Assembly (NCBI GenBank): GCA_963747985.1
Contig: CAVVHG010000001.1
Location: 558,001-622,000, forward strand
DNA length: 64,000 bases
Direction: 5' to 3'
Source of the DNA: JACADW01 sp963747985
GTDB taxonomy: Bacteria > Acidobacteriota > UBA6911
Positions 7,210 to 18,199 of this stretch are shown here, one piece after another. The notes under the pieces are model-generated. The model made no database searches, had not been told where the DNA came from, and was given only the letters and a program-made list of their open reading frames with translations. Both the position numbers and the translations under genes were made by a program. Position 1 is the first letter of the stretch. Every line of letters begins with the position of its first letter.

Positions 7210-10005
7210 ATGCTGGACAGGATAGTGGTGCGCGGGGCGCGCCAGCACAACCTGAAGAACATCGAGCTGGAGATTCCACGTCACAGGCTCACTGTTGTTA
7301 CAGGCTTGTCCGGGTCCGGCAAGTCGAGCCTGGCCTTCGACACGATATATGCCGAGGGGCAGCGGCGCTATATCGAATCGCTCTCCGCGTACGCCCGCCA
7401 GTTCATGGAGCAGATGGAGAAGCCGGACGTGGACAGCGTCGAAGGGCTCTCTCCTGCGATAAGCATCGAACAGAAAACGACCGGCCGCAGCCCGCGTTCC
7501 ACGGTAGGGACGGTCACGGAAATCTACGACTACCTGAGACTGTTGTTCGCCTCCGTCGGGAAGCCTCATTGCCCCAACTGCGGCAAGCCGATCGCGCGGC
7601 AGAGCCTGGACCAGATCATCGAAGCGATCCTTTCGTACCCCGAGGATACGAGGGTGATGATCCTTGCGCCGGTTGTCCGGAGCCGAAAGGGTGAATTCCG
7701 GAAGCTGTTCGACAAGTACCTCAAGCGGGGCTTTCTCCGCGCCCGCGTGGACGGCCGCATCTGCGACCTGGAGGACGACATCCCCCTCGCCAAATCCCGA
7801 AACCACACGGTGGAGGTTATTGTCGACCGCCTGCAGGTCAGGGCAGGTATCAGGCGCCGGCTGGGGACGTCGGTGAAGACGGCCCTGGATCTGGCCGAAG
7901 GGCTTGTGACCGTGGCGCCGTCGGAAGGCGAGGAGAGGCTTTTCTCGGAGCGACAGGCCTGCGCCGACTGCGGCGTCAGCGTCCCGGCGCTGGAGCCTCG
8001 CTCGTTCTCCTTCAACTCGAAGTTCGGGGCCTGTCCGAAATGCGACGGCATGGGAATCGAGATGGCGATAGACCCCGAAAACGTCATCCTCGATCCGCAG
8101 CTGCCTATCTCGCAGATGAAGTTCCCCCTGGATAATGCCAGGATCGAACGTTACCTCCACGAATCACTGCTTGCCGTCGCCAGGAACTTCAAGTGTGACG
8201 GCGACACACCTTTCGAGCGGCTGCCTGCGCGAGCGAAACGGGTGTACTTCTGCGGCAGCGAGGAGCCGTTCACATACCACCACGGAGATTTCAGCTACAC
8301 GGCCGAATTCGGGGGCATCGGCCCGTGGCTGCAGGGGATGCTGGAAGACGACGAGGCCGGAGGCCGGGAGGCCGTTGAGCGGCTATTCACGGTGCGGGAT
8401 TGTCCCGAATGCGGCGGGTCCCGGCTTCGTCCGGAGAGCCGCGCCGTCAAGGTCCACGGCCTGGGAATCGCAGAGCTGACGCGTCTCCCCGTCAAGGATG
8501 CGCTCGAGGCTTTCGCAGGTATTTCATTGGACGAGCGCGAAGAGCTGGTGGCCGGCCAGGTCCTGGACGAGATCCGCAATCGCATGGAGTTTCTCCTCAA
8601 CGTGGGGGTCGGTTATCTCTCGCTGGATCGCTCAGTCACTTCGCTCTCCGGTGGCGAAGGGCAGCGCATACGGCTTGCGACCCAGATCGGCTCCCGGCTG
8701 AGGGGCGTCCTTTATGTTCTTGATGAACCGTCGATCGGGCTTCACCCGCGTGACAACCGGAGGTTGCTGGATACCCTGACTGAGCTGAGGGATTTGGGGA
8801 ACACGATCCTGGTGGTTGAGCACGACGAGGAGACTATCCGCAGCGCCGACCACATCATAGACCTCGGGCCTGGTGCCGGGCGCGACGGGGGCAGAGTAGT
8901 GGTGTCGGGTGGAATCGAGGAGGTGCAGGGGCATCCCGAATCCCTTACCGGGAAGTACCTGTCGGGCGAGCTCAGGATCAGCTATCCCCCTGAGCGCCGT
9001 GTCGGGAACGGGAAGCGGGTGATCGTGCGCGGCGCGCGCCACCACAACCTCAAGAACATCACCGCCGAGTTCCCGCTCGGGCTCTTCATTTGCGTGACGG
9101 GTGTTTCAGGCAGCGGCAAGTCCTCGCTGGTGGAGGATATCCTGTTCAAGACGCTCACTCGCAAGCTGCATCGTGCTCTGACCGATCCCGGTGCGTGCGA
9201 CGAAATCCTGGGGATCGAATTCCTGGACAAAGTGATCGAGATCGATCAGGCGCCGATCGGCAGAACCCCGCGCTCCAATCCTGCGACCTATACAGGGTTG
9301 TTCACTCCCATACGCGAACTGTTCGCGCTGTTGCCCGAGTCCCGAATCCGGGGCTACAAGCCCGGAAGGTTCAGCTTCAACGTCAAAGGCGGCCGGTGCG
9401 AAACCTGCGAAGGAGACGGCCTGAGAAAGATCGAGATGAACTTCCTTCCCGACGTCCATGTCCTGTGCGAGACCTGCCAGGGCAAGCGTTATAACCGTGA
9501 GACGCTGGCAGTCAAGTACAAGGGACACTCGATCGCCGATCTGCTCGAGATGAACATCAGCGACGCCTGCTCGCTGTTGGGCAGTATCCCCCCGATTGCC
9601 CAGAAGCTCCAGACGCTCAACGATGTCGGGCTGGGTTATGTGCAACTGGGACAGCCTGCGACCACGCTGTCCGGAGGAGAGGCACAGAGAGTAAAACTGG
9701 CCCGCGAATTGAGCCGGCGGGCCACGGGCAGGACTCTGTACATCCTCGACGAGCCGACGACCGGGCTCCATTTCCACGACGTCAACAAGCTCCTGGACAT
9801 TCTCAACAGCCTCGTAAACCTGGGCAACACGGTGATAGTGATCGAGCACAACCTGGACGTTGTGAAGGTGGCCGACTGGATCATTGATCTGGGCCCGGAA
9901 GGGGGCGATCTCGGCGGCAGGATCGTCGTGGCCGGGACCCCTGAGCAGGTCGCCCGTAAGAGAACGTCCGCAACCGGCCAGGCACTGCGCCACCTTCTCA
10001 ACTAG
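7210..10005 (+). CDS. uvrA: UvrABC excinuclease subunit A
   Basis: UvrA is the damage-sensing ATPase of nucleotide excision repair. I start at the ATG at 7210 (MLDRIVVRGARQHNLKNI), the conserved UvrA N-terminus, giving 931 residues; an in-frame start at 7111 would add 33 unconserved residues. It has two ABC ATPase modules: the first Walker A GLSGSGKSS near 31-39, the second GVSGSGKSS near 630, and signature motifs SLSGGEGQR and TLSGGEAQR. Cysteine pairs CADC/CPKC and CETC/CETC form the zinc modules. The interaction partner gene uvrB lies 13 kb downstream and is not in an operon with it. Confidence 0.97.
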   Translation: MLDRIVVRGARQHNLKNIELEIPRHRLTVVTGLSGSGKSSLAFDTIYAEGQRRYIESLSAYARQFMEQMEKPDVDSVEGLSPAISIEQKTTGRSPRSTVGTVTEIYDYLRLLFASVGKPHCPNCGKPIARQSLDQIIEAILSYPEDTRVMILAPVVRSRKGEFRKLFDKYLKRGFLRARVDGRICDLEDDIPLAKSRNHTVEVIVDRLQVRAGIRRRLGTSVKTALDLAEGLVTVAPSEGEERLFSERQACADCGVSVPALEPRSFSFNSKFGACPKCDGMGIEMAIDPENVILDPQLPISQMKFPLDNARIERYLHESLLAVARNFKCDGDTPFERLPARAKRVYFCGSEEPFTYHHGDFSYTAEFGGIGPWLQGMLEDDEAGGREAVERLFTVRDCPECGGSRLRPESRAVKVHGLGIAELTRLPVKDALEAFAGISLDEREELVAGQVLDEIRNRMEFLLNVGVGYLSLDRSVTSLSGGEGQRIRLATQIGSRLRGVLYVLDEPSIGLHPRDNRRLLDTLTELRDLGNTILVVEHDEETIRSADHIIDLGPGAGRDGGRVVVSGGIEEVQGHPESLTGKYLSGELRISYPPERRVGNGKRVIVRGARHHNLKNITAEFPLGLFICVTGVSGSGKSSLVEDILFKTLTRKLHRALTDPGACDEILGIEFLDKVIEIDQAPIGRTPRSNPATYTGLFTPIRELFALLPESRIRGYKPGRFSFNVKGGRCETCEGDGLRKIEMNFLPDVHVLCETCQGKRYNRETLAVKYKGHSIADLLEMNISDACSLLGSIPPIAQKLQTLNDVGLGYVQLGQPATTLSGGEAQRVKLARELSRRATGRTLYILDEPTTGLHFHDVNKLLDILNSLVNLGNTVIVIEHNLDVVKVADWIIDLGPEGGDLGGRIVVAGTPEQVARKRTSATGQALRHLLN

Positions 10006-10098
10006 CCGGAGCATGACAGCCGTATGGGGCCGGGCGGGCGGTGCGGTCACGCTTGCGCCGGAGCGGGTCTCTGAACTAATGTCCCCCTGGAGGATTCC

Positions 10099-11031
10099 AT
10101 GGACCGAAGACGCTTTATCAGCACCGGCGGCGCTGCTTTGGGTTCGGCGCTGACAGCACCACTGCGGCAACCGGGCCGGAGCGCCCCCGGCACTCCCATG
10201 CGGTTCAAGTACGCCATCTGCAATGAAATGTTCGAGAGGCTGGACTTCGCCGCGCAGTGCAGGATGATCCGCGCGGCCGGATTCCAGGGAATCGAGATCG
10301 CTCCGTTCACTCTGGCCGAAAGTCTCGATGAGCTCAGCGCCGCCAGGAGACGGGAACTGCGGGGGGTCATCCGTTCGGAGGGACTGCAGTTCGCCGGGTT
10401 GCACTGGCTCCTGATAACGCCGAAGTGGCTGCACCTGACCACGGCAGACCAGGGAACCCGGCAGAAGTCCTGGGACTACTTCCTCAAGCTGATCGATTTC
10501 TGCGCCGATCTCGGAGGTGGTGTCATGGTGCTCGGGTCCCCCAAACAGCGCGCCTCGCAGGGCAACACGAAAGCAGAGGCGATGAGAAACCTCCGGGAAG
10601 GGCTGGCACGCGTTGCGCCCCATGCTGCGGAGCGGGGATGCGTGATCGCGATCGAAGACCTTCCAGGCAAGGACACGGATGTCGTCAATACGTTGCAGGA
10701 AGCCGTTGAAATCGTGAGGGACCTTCGCTCGCCGGCCATTCAGACGATGTTCGATTTCCACAACACGACTGACGAGCACGAGGCCCTGGACGCGCTGGTC
10801 AGGCGCTACTTCCAGTACATCCGCCACGTCCATATCAACGAGATGGACGGGCGCCACCCCGGCACCGGCAACATGGACTTTCTGCCTGTCTTCAAGGTTC
10901 TCGCGGAATTGAAATACAGAGGCTGGGTCTCGCTGGAGGTGTTTGATTTCAAACCCGGCCCCGAGCAGATACTCCGCGAGACCATGGCTTACCTGGTCAA
11001 CCTCGAAAGCGCATTGGGCACCGCGGGCTGA
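10099..11031 (+). CDS. Exported sugar phosphate isomerase/epimerase-like TIM-barrel protein
   Basis: A 310-residue protein of the xylose isomerase-like/AP endonuclease 2 superfamily. The start MDRRRFISTGGAALGS resembles a twin-arginine signal, suggesting export. The barrel follows with YAICNEMF, GFQGIEIAPF, LQFAGLHWL, IAIEDLPGKD, MFDFHNTTD, HVHINEMDGRHPGTG and VSLEVFDF. The E, D, H and E at these strand ends are the metal ligands of the superfamily (hydroxypyruvate isomerase and D-tagatose 3-epimerase type). The true substrate is unknown. It follows uvrA by 93 bp and may have its own promoter. Confidence 0.8.
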   Translation: MDRRRFISTGGAALGSALTAPLRQPGRSAPGTPMRFKYAICNEMFERLDFAAQCRMIRAAGFQGIEIAPFTLAESLDELSAARRRELRGVIRSEGLQFAGLHWLLITPKWLHLTTADQGTRQKSWDYFLKLIDFCADLGGGVMVLGSPKQRASQGNTKAEAMRNLREGLARVAPHAAERGCVIAIEDLPGKDTDVVNTLQEAVEIVRDLRSPAIQTMFDFHNTTDEHEALDALVRRYFQYIRHVHINEMDGRHPGTGNMDFLPVFKVLAELKYRGWVSLEVFDFKPGPEQILRETMAYLVNLESALGTAG

Positions 11032-11144
11032 AAGCCGCAGCCGGCCTACCGCGGAGATGTCGGGCGCGCGGATAGCTGCAGAGAGATCTGATCAATCCCC
11101 GCATTGTGTGCAGCCCGGCCTCTGCGGCAACGCCTTCGAATTGT

Positions 11145-12236
11145 CTGTTGGTCAGACAGTGAGGGCTACAGGACTGGTAGCGCGTGACAGGCAGCCTGCG
11201 CCGCGGGGGCGCTGTTCAACCCCTACAGGGTTGACATCCTCTGATCATCCTGATCCCCGGGGTTTGCACCCCGGGCTGTTCTATTCGACGCTTTCAGCGT
11301 CGTCGGTGTCGATCGCGGCTGCCATCAGTGAGGCATCGCCGCCACCAGTGAATCAATGGACTGAACGGCGTAGTCACGCTCAGCCCCCGGGCGCAGCCCG
11401 TCGGACTCGACCCCGAAGGCAGCCTGCGCCGCGGGGGCGCTGTTCAACCCCTACAGGGTTGACATCCTCTGATCATCCTGATTCCCGGGGTTTGCACCCC
11501 GGGCTGTTCTATTCGACGCTTTCAGCGTCGTCGGTGTCGATCGCGGCTGGCATCTGTGAGGCATCGCCGCCACCAGTGAATCAATGGACTGAACGGCGTA
11601 GTCACGTTCAGCCCCCGGGCGCAGCCGGTCGGACTCGACCCCGAAGGCAGCCTGCGCCGCGGGGGCGCTGTTCAACCCCTACAGGGTTGACATCCTCTGA
11701 TCATCCTGATTCCCGGGGTTTGCACCCCGGGCTGTTCTATTCGACGCTTTCAGCGTCGTCGGTGTCGATCGCGGCTGCCATCAGTGAGGCATCGCCGCCA
11801 CCAGTGAATCAATGGACTGAACGGCATGGTTACACTCAGCCCCCGGGCGCAGCCCGTCGGACTCGACCCCGAAGGCAGCCTGCGCCGCGGGGGCCCTGTT
11901 CAACCCCAACAGGGTTGACATCCTCTGCTCATCCTGATTCCCGGGGTTTGCACCCCGGGCTGTTCTATCCGACGCTTTCAGCGTCGTCGGTGTCGATCGC
12001 GGCTGGCATCTGTGAGGCATCGCCGCCACCAGTGAATCAATGGACTGAACGGCGTAGTCACGCTCAGCCCCCGGGCGCAGCAAATCGGACTCGACCCCAA
12101 AGGGGGTCGAACAGATCAGCCCGGGGTGCAAACCCCGGGGAGGATCGGATCTGCCGCAAGGCCCAACCCTGTAAGGGTTGGACAGCGATCACCTGACGAG
12201 ACGAGGTCACCTCAATCCCCTCTGTGTGAATCACAG
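11145..12236 (+). mobile_element. Non-autonomous foldback element, copy 1 (1092 bp)
   Basis: The left end is CTGTTGGTCAGACAG (11145-11159) and the right end is CTGTGTGAATCACAG (12222-12236). Read as an inverted repeat they agree at 11 of 15 positions. TCGAATTGT stands directly outside on both sides (11136-11144 and 12237-12245), as expected of a 9-bp target duplication. Inside are hairpin-rich arms: CAACCCctacAGGGTTG, the GGGGTTTGCACCCC palindrome and GACGCTttcAGCGTC. The right arm from about 12108 is the reverse complement of the left arm. No transposase is encoded, so a DDE-type enzyme elsewhere would have to act in trans. Confidence 0.75.
11191..12102 (+). repeat. Four tandem copies of a 228-bp unit
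   Basis: Units start at 11191, 11419, 11647 and 11875, each with GCAGCCTGCGCCGCGGGGGC, so the period is exactly 228 bp. The copies are almost identical: differences are a few single bases, and units 1 and 3 resemble each other as do 2 and 4 (CTGCCATCAGTG against CTGGCATCTGTG). Because 228 is divisible by three, an open frame of over 400 codons runs through the array. Its repetitive translation is not a gene. The array lies inside the foldback element. Confidence 0.92.
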
Positions 12237-12290
12237 TCGAATTGTCATTCCTCTTGACTTGGTCCGGTGGGTGGCCGATCTTTGGTTGCT

Positions 12291-12863
12291 ATGAATCAGC
12301 GGATCCGCGAGAGTGTCGAGCAGAGCGTTGCTCTCAAGCTCTCTTTCTTCGGAGCGAACGAAGACCGGGTCGCCGCGCTCGCGCACGAGATCACGAAAGC
12401 ACTCGAAGATGGCGGCAAGGTTTTGCTGTTCGGCAACGGCGGCAGCGCGGCGGATGCGCAGCATATTGCGGCCGAACTGGTCGGCAGGTTCCGGTGCGAG
12501 CGCCGGCCGCTCGCCGCGATCGCACTCACCACGGACACCTCTATCCTGACGGGCGTGGCCAATGACTACGGCTACGAGCAGGTCTTCGCGAGGCAGGTGC
12601 GCGCTCTGGGGCGTCCCGCTGACATCGCCATCGGTATTTCAACCAGCGGGAATTCGCCCAACGTGTTGGAGGGCATAGCAACGGCGCGCGAGCTGGGGCT
12701 GATGACAGCGGCCTTGACCGGACGCGACGGTGGAAGGCTCGGCACAGCTGTTCAGCTTCACCTCAATGTTCCCCATGAACGCACAGACCGTGTGCAGGAA
12801 GTGCACATTATGATCGGTCACATTCTGTGCCAGCTCGTCGAGGAATCACTGAAAGGACCCTGA
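12291..12863 (+). CDS. gmhA: D-sedoheptulose 7-phosphate isomerase (SIS domain)
   Basis: A 190-residue SIS-fold enzyme, the normal size for GmhA, which converts sedoheptulose 7-phosphate to D-glycero-D-manno-heptose 7-phosphate for lipopolysaccharide or S-layer heptose. The motifs fit: LFGNGGSAADAQHIAAELVG near residues 45-64, the ALTTDTS loop, GISTSGNSPNVLEG and the C-terminal H-x-x-I-GH-hydrophobic helix. I chose the ATG at 12291 because upstream codons show no conservation. The next gene begins 6 bp after the stop, suggesting co-transcription. No other heptose pathway gene is in the window. Confidence 0.9.
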   Translation: MNQRIRESVEQSVALKLSFFGANEDRVAALAHEITKALEDGGKVLLFGNGGSAADAQHIAAELVGRFRCERRPLAAIALTTDTSILTGVANDYGYEQVFARQVRALGRPADIAIGISTSGNSPNVLEGIATARELGLMTAALTGRDGGRLGTAVQLHLNVPHERTDRVQEVHIMIGHILCQLVEESLKGP

Positions 12864-12869
12864 ACGGGA

Positions 12870-13844
12870 ATGTCCAGGTATCGTGTACGGCCCTTTGATT
12901 CGAACCGGACGCGCACCTACCCGCTGTCCAGCCGGCCCAGCAAGGTGAGTGTCGAGTCCTTCGGCCGCCCGCACAAACGCGGCGGGACTGTCGCGGAATT
13001 CCTGAGCGGGCTGCCGCAGTTACTCGGGGCCCGGAACCTGCGCGACCTCGCCCTCGCGATTGGCAAGGCTCGCGCGGATGGGAAGCCGGTGTTGTGGGGG
13101 CTCGGTGCGCATGTCATCAAGACCGGACTTTCCCCCATCCTGATCGATTTGATGGACCGGGGGTTCGTTGCAGGAATTGCGCTGAATGGCGCCGGTGTGA
13201 TTCATGACTTCGAGATCGCGCTGTCCGGCTCCACGAGCGAGGATGTTGAAAGCCAGCTCGAACGGGGAGATTTCGGTATGGCTGAGGAGACGGGGTTGTG
13301 GATCAACACGGCGATCAGCGAAGGGACCGCCGCGGGTCTCGGGATCGGGGAATCCCTGGGCCGTTACCTGGTGCAAGTCCGGCCGGCCTGTGGAGATCAC
13401 AGCCTGCTCCTGCAGTCCTATCTGCGCAGCATCCCGGTGACTGTGCACGTGACGATCGGGGCCGACATCATACATAACCACCCCGCCTGCTCCCCCGGCG
13501 ACACGGGAGAGGCATCTCACCTCGACTTTCGCCTTTTCGCCTCGCTGGTTGCGGGGCTGGACGGCGGTGGCGTGTACCTGAACTGCGGGTCCGCCGTGAC
13601 GCTGCCCGAAGTGTTCCTGAAATGCGTGACCCTGGTGCGCAACAGCGGGCAGACCCTCCGGGATTTCACCACTGCCAACCTCGATTTCATACAACATTAC
13701 CGGCCGAATGAGAACGTGATCAGGCGGCCCGTGAAGACAGGGGGGCGGGGAATCGCCATCACCGGGCACCACGAAATCCTCATACCCCTGCTCGCTGCCT
13801 GGCTGGTGGAGATTTCGGAGGATTCCGGCAACTCCGCCGAATGA
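12870..13844 (+). CDS. Conserved protein, possibly deoxyhypusine synthase-like fold
   Basis: A 324-residue protein six bases after gmhA and probably in the same transcript. I do not recognise it firmly. The segment LWGLGAHVIKTGLSPILIDL followed by GAGVIHDFEIALSG resembles the NAD-binding region of the deoxyhypusine synthase superfamily, where a G-A-rich strand is followed by a T-G-G-x-x-HDF element. Later come IPVTVHVTIGADIIHNHP, GGGVYLNCGSAVTLPEVFLK and GHHEILIPLLAAWLVE. Bacteria lack eIF5A hypusine, so if the fold is right the reaction is something else. Its position suggests a link with heptose or another sugar. Function unknown. Confidence 0.6.
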   Translation: MSRYRVRPFDSNRTRTYPLSSRPSKVSVESFGRPHKRGGTVAEFLSGLPQLLGARNLRDLALAIGKARADGKPVLWGLGAHVIKTGLSPILIDLMDRGFVAGIALNGAGVIHDFEIALSGSTSEDVESQLERGDFGMAEETGLWINTAISEGTAAGLGIGESLGRYLVQVRPACGDHSLLLQSYLRSIPVTVHVTIGADIIHNHPACSPGDTGEASHLDFRLFASLVAGLDGGGVYLNCGSAVTLPEVFLKCVTLVRNSGQTLRDFTTANLDFIQHYRPNENVIRRPVKTGGRGIAITGHHEILIPLLAAWLVEISEDSGNSAE

Positions 13845-13916
13845 AGGTAGAAACCGGAGCGCCCTGGCTGCCGGTATCGGCGCTTGCCCCTCGCCTCTTC
13901 GGATGTCCGCAAGCGA

Positions 13917-14765
13917 TCAGTTCTTTGTCATCAGCGTAGCCTGGCGCATGAACGCGATGAACTTCGTGTCTTGCCTGATCTTGTCGAAGTCGGGCTCTTT
14001 TCGGATGGCATCGATATCAGTGAATCCTGCACCGAGTGCCTGTTTGAGGCTCTCCACCGCGCGATCGACATCCCCCATCGAGGCATAAACGCGGGCCATA
14101 AAATAGTTCTTCTCATTTGAGCTGCCCTTCGACGAGGCCTGGGCCAGGGCCAGGCCTTCGCCTCTCCCGCCGATTCCCGGATCCAGCATCAGTCCCTTGC
14201 GAAGCTCTGCCATTCCCTTCTGGTACTTGCCCTTCTCAAAATAGAGCGTGCCCAGGTTGATGTGAAACGATGCGGCGTCGTCCTGCAGGGCGATCGCTTT
14301 CTTGAACAACTTCTCCGCCCGCGATTTGTCATCCGTGGCGAAATAGACTGTGCCCAGGTTGTTGTAGGCGTAGGAGAACTTCGGATTGAGGGTGATGGCG
14401 CGCTGAAAGGCCGTGCCGGCATCGCTGTAGTACTTGAGCTGGGAATATGCGATGCCGAGCTTGTTCAGGATAGCGTAGCTGTTCGGGTTCAGCCTGGACG
14501 CGTCGAGGAACTTGATCAGTGCCGCATAGTAGTCCCTGCGTGCGAAAGCGATGTCGCCCTCCTGGCTCACCTCGTTTGCGCGCAGGATGTTCTCTGCAGG
14601 CACTTCCACCCGCACGATCTTCTGCTGCGCGCAGCCGGCGAGAAAAACCGAGAACGGGAGTGAGGCCGTGAGCAGGGCATGGATAAGTACTGTACCGGGG
14701 CGGCGTTGCGGGCTCCCCCGGCGGCCGCGGAGGCCGGATCCCGTCCGTGCCAGGAAGAAAGACAT
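13917..14765 (-). CDS. TPR-repeat lipoprotein
   Basis: A 282-residue protein. A hydrophobic segment near residues 27-44 ends in the lipobox FLAGC (Cys about 45), so it is probably a membrane-anchored lipoprotein. The start at 14765 leaves a long basic n-region, and a later start is possible. From residue 65 to 200 there are four or five tetratricopeptide repeats with the usual pattern of small and aromatic residues (NKLGIAYSQLKYYSDAG, YNNLGTVYFATDDKSRAEKL, INLGTLYFEKGKYQKG). Such proteins act as protein-interaction scaffolds, often in envelope assembly. The partner is unknown. It is convergent with the gmhA pair. Confidence 0.75.
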   Translation of the reverse strand: MSFFLARTGSGLRGRRGSPQRRPGTVLIHALLTASLPFSVFLAGCAQQKIVRVEVPAENILRANEVSQEGDIAFARRDYYAALIKFLDASRLNPNSYAILNKLGIAYSQLKYYSDAGTAFQRAITLNPKFSYAYNNLGTVYFATDDKSRAEKLFKKAIALQDDAASFHINLGTLYFEKGKYQKGMAELRKGLMLDPGIGGRGEGLALAQASSKGSSNEKNYFMARVYASMGDVDRAVESLKQALGAGFTDIDAIRKEPDFDKIRQDTKFIAFMRQATLMTKN

Positions 14766-14939
14766 TATGAAGCTATGTTAGCCCCGGCAGGTTCAACATG
14801 CAAGTTTGCCCCTCGGGGGCATCCGTGGCTCGAAATCACCGGGCGCAGTGCACAGGCGTTCTCTCTCGATTTCCGGACAGTTCGTCACCGGAAGGGAACT
14901 GGCAGCAGGGGACGGCAACGCCGGGAACAAGCGGTCCGG

Positions 14940-15341
14940 TTACAGCCTGCCGATGAAGCTCGAGGCCTTGATGTTGAACTCCATCGTTTTCTCAGTCACG
15001 ATGAGATCCACCGGGACGCTGTAGCTTACCGTGATGAAGATCTGCCCGGCGAACCGTTCCAGCTTCACGTTCTCCCGTTTCAAGCGGATTTCGTTCCTGC
15101 GTGCCAGGTCGAGCACGTTCTTGACTATCGATTCATCGCTCAGGAAATTGGCACCCGCGCGGCTCGCCTCCGTCCGCAGGTCCGCTTCGAGGCTCTTGTT
15201 GGCGTAATACGCGGGTCCGATGCGGGCCGCCAGGAAAATGGCGATGGCCGCTACCATGAGGAACAGCAGGCAGCCGGCTGCCCCCTTTCCCTCCTGGTTC
15301 CGCAAGTATTGCCGGGACGATGCTCCCTTAACGACTTCCAT
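14940..15341 (-). CDS. Small single-pass membrane protein (DUF4845-like)
   Basis: A 133-residue protein starting at MEVVKGAS; the open frame extends 15 codons further upstream without conservation. One transmembrane segment near residues 22-40 is followed by IGPAYYANKSLEADLRTEAS and a beta-rich tail. This layout (short N-terminus, one helix, a PxY-type motif, then an alpha/beta domain) resembles DUF4845/pilus-like small proteins, but I cannot confirm the family. It lies between the TPR lipoprotein and lepA, all on the minus strand, with gaps of about 175-200 bp. Confidence 0.6.
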   Translation of the reverse strand: MEVVKGASSRQYLRNQEGKGAAGCLLFLMVAAIAIFLAARIGPAYYANKSLEADLRTEASRAGANFLSDESIVKNVLDLARRNEIRLKRENVKLERFAGQIFITVSYSVPVDLIVTEKTMEFNIKASSFIGRL

Positions 15342-15543
15342 AGCTCTCTCTATCCGGGGTGCTGCCCTATAACTAATCGGCCGCACAGTCCGATTGCGTT
15401 ACGGGGTAGCGTGAGCGAACCGCATGGAGTTGCGCAGGCGCGGCCTCCGGATCGCCCGGCGCCGCCTCGTATCGAAGGATCAAGGGGCAGCGGCGTGTTC
15501 GCTGAGATCCCGGGGGGAGAAGGGGAGGGGAGTGAATCGCGTT

Positions 15544-17370
<1,827 letters not shown>

Positions 17371-17529
17371 GCATATTACACGCCCTCCCCGTCCGCTACA
17401 ACCGGGCTGACAGTTGCATCAGTTCAGGCCTTCGAGCTCTTTGGGCCTTTGAGGTGAGCTGTCAGAAGCACACCCCCAAGGCGCAAAATCCTCTAAGAAT
17501 CACAAAGCGGAATGAGCGGCTGCAAGCAG

Positions 17530-18132
17530 TCAGGACGACGGCAGCAGATCACGTACGGCCACCACGGCTGATGGCATGTCCAGAGGCGAGACAGAGCCCA
17601 CGGATGCTACTCTGACCCGTTCGGCATATGACCAGCCGAACCGGGCCGCCGGGTCAGGTTGAGGTTTTTGGTGGACCTCCAGTTGCAGATCGATGAGGTT
17701 GACAATCCAGAATTCCGGGATACCGGCGCGAGCGTACAGGCTTCCTTTCGCGTCGCGATCGTATTCGAGGCTGGAGTCGGAGATCTCGACTACGAGGACC
17801 GTATCGCGGGCGGAAGGGTGACTCTCGCTGTAATCGCGCACGTCACCGCGAACAACGGAGATGTCAGGTTCCGGCTCTGAACGCAGATCCGCAACCAGAG
17901 GCAACTGCGGGCGAACGTGATAGCCTGCCCCCAATACCCTCCGGAGCTGCTGTTGCACCAGCAGCAAGGCCGTCGCGTGGGCACTTCCCTGCGGGGTCAT
18001 ATTCACAACCTCCCCGTCGATCAGCTCCACGCGCTCGCCCGGGGAGAAGAGACCATGCGCGACCATGCGGTCGTACGCATCTGCGGTCCAGCGATGGCTT
18101 TCGAGCTTCTGCATGAGAGCCATTATACCCAT
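17530..18132 (-). CDS. Uma2-family (DUF820) PD-(D/E)xK-like protein
   Basis: A 200-residue protein of the Uma2/DUF820 family, a restriction-endonuclease-like fold abundant in cyanobacteria and other bacteria but of unknown role. Typical segments: ERVELIDGEVVNM, GSAHATALLLVQQQL, EPEPDISVV, the core strand LVVEISDSSLEYDRDAK with E and D/K catalytic-type residues, and YARAGIPEFWIVNL. In-frame ATGs at 18132, 18123 and 18114 are all possible starts. It stands alone between lepA and the endonuclease III gene. Confidence 0.85.
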   Translation of the reverse strand: MGIMALMQKLESHRWTADAYDRMVAHGLFSPGERVELIDGEVVNMTPQGSAHATALLLVQQQLRRVLGAGYHVRPQLPLVADLRSEPEPDISVVRGDVRDYSESHPSARDTVLVVEISDSSLEYDRDAKGSLYARAGIPEFWIVNLIDLQLEVHQKPQPDPAARFGWSYAERVRVASVGSVSPLDMPSAVVAVRDLLPSS

Positions 18133-18199
18133 ACTGTTTGGCTCGACGCGTTCAGATTTCAGGGGTTCTGTGCAGGAATCCGTCGACTTCGGGGCGATT

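Noticed and set aside
9106..10857. 583-codon minus-strand frame over uvrA and the isomerase
   Set aside because: It runs antisense through two real genes and their gap, with no ribosome binding site or domain.
11191..12102. CRISPR-like array
   Set aside because: The units are 228 bp, nearly identical over the full length, with no short repeat alternating with unique spacers and no cas gene nearby.
10943..12196. Open frame of 417 codons over the 228-bp repeats
   Set aside because: It is created by a repeat length divisible by three, its translation is just the repeat, and it begins inside the isomerase gene in another frame.
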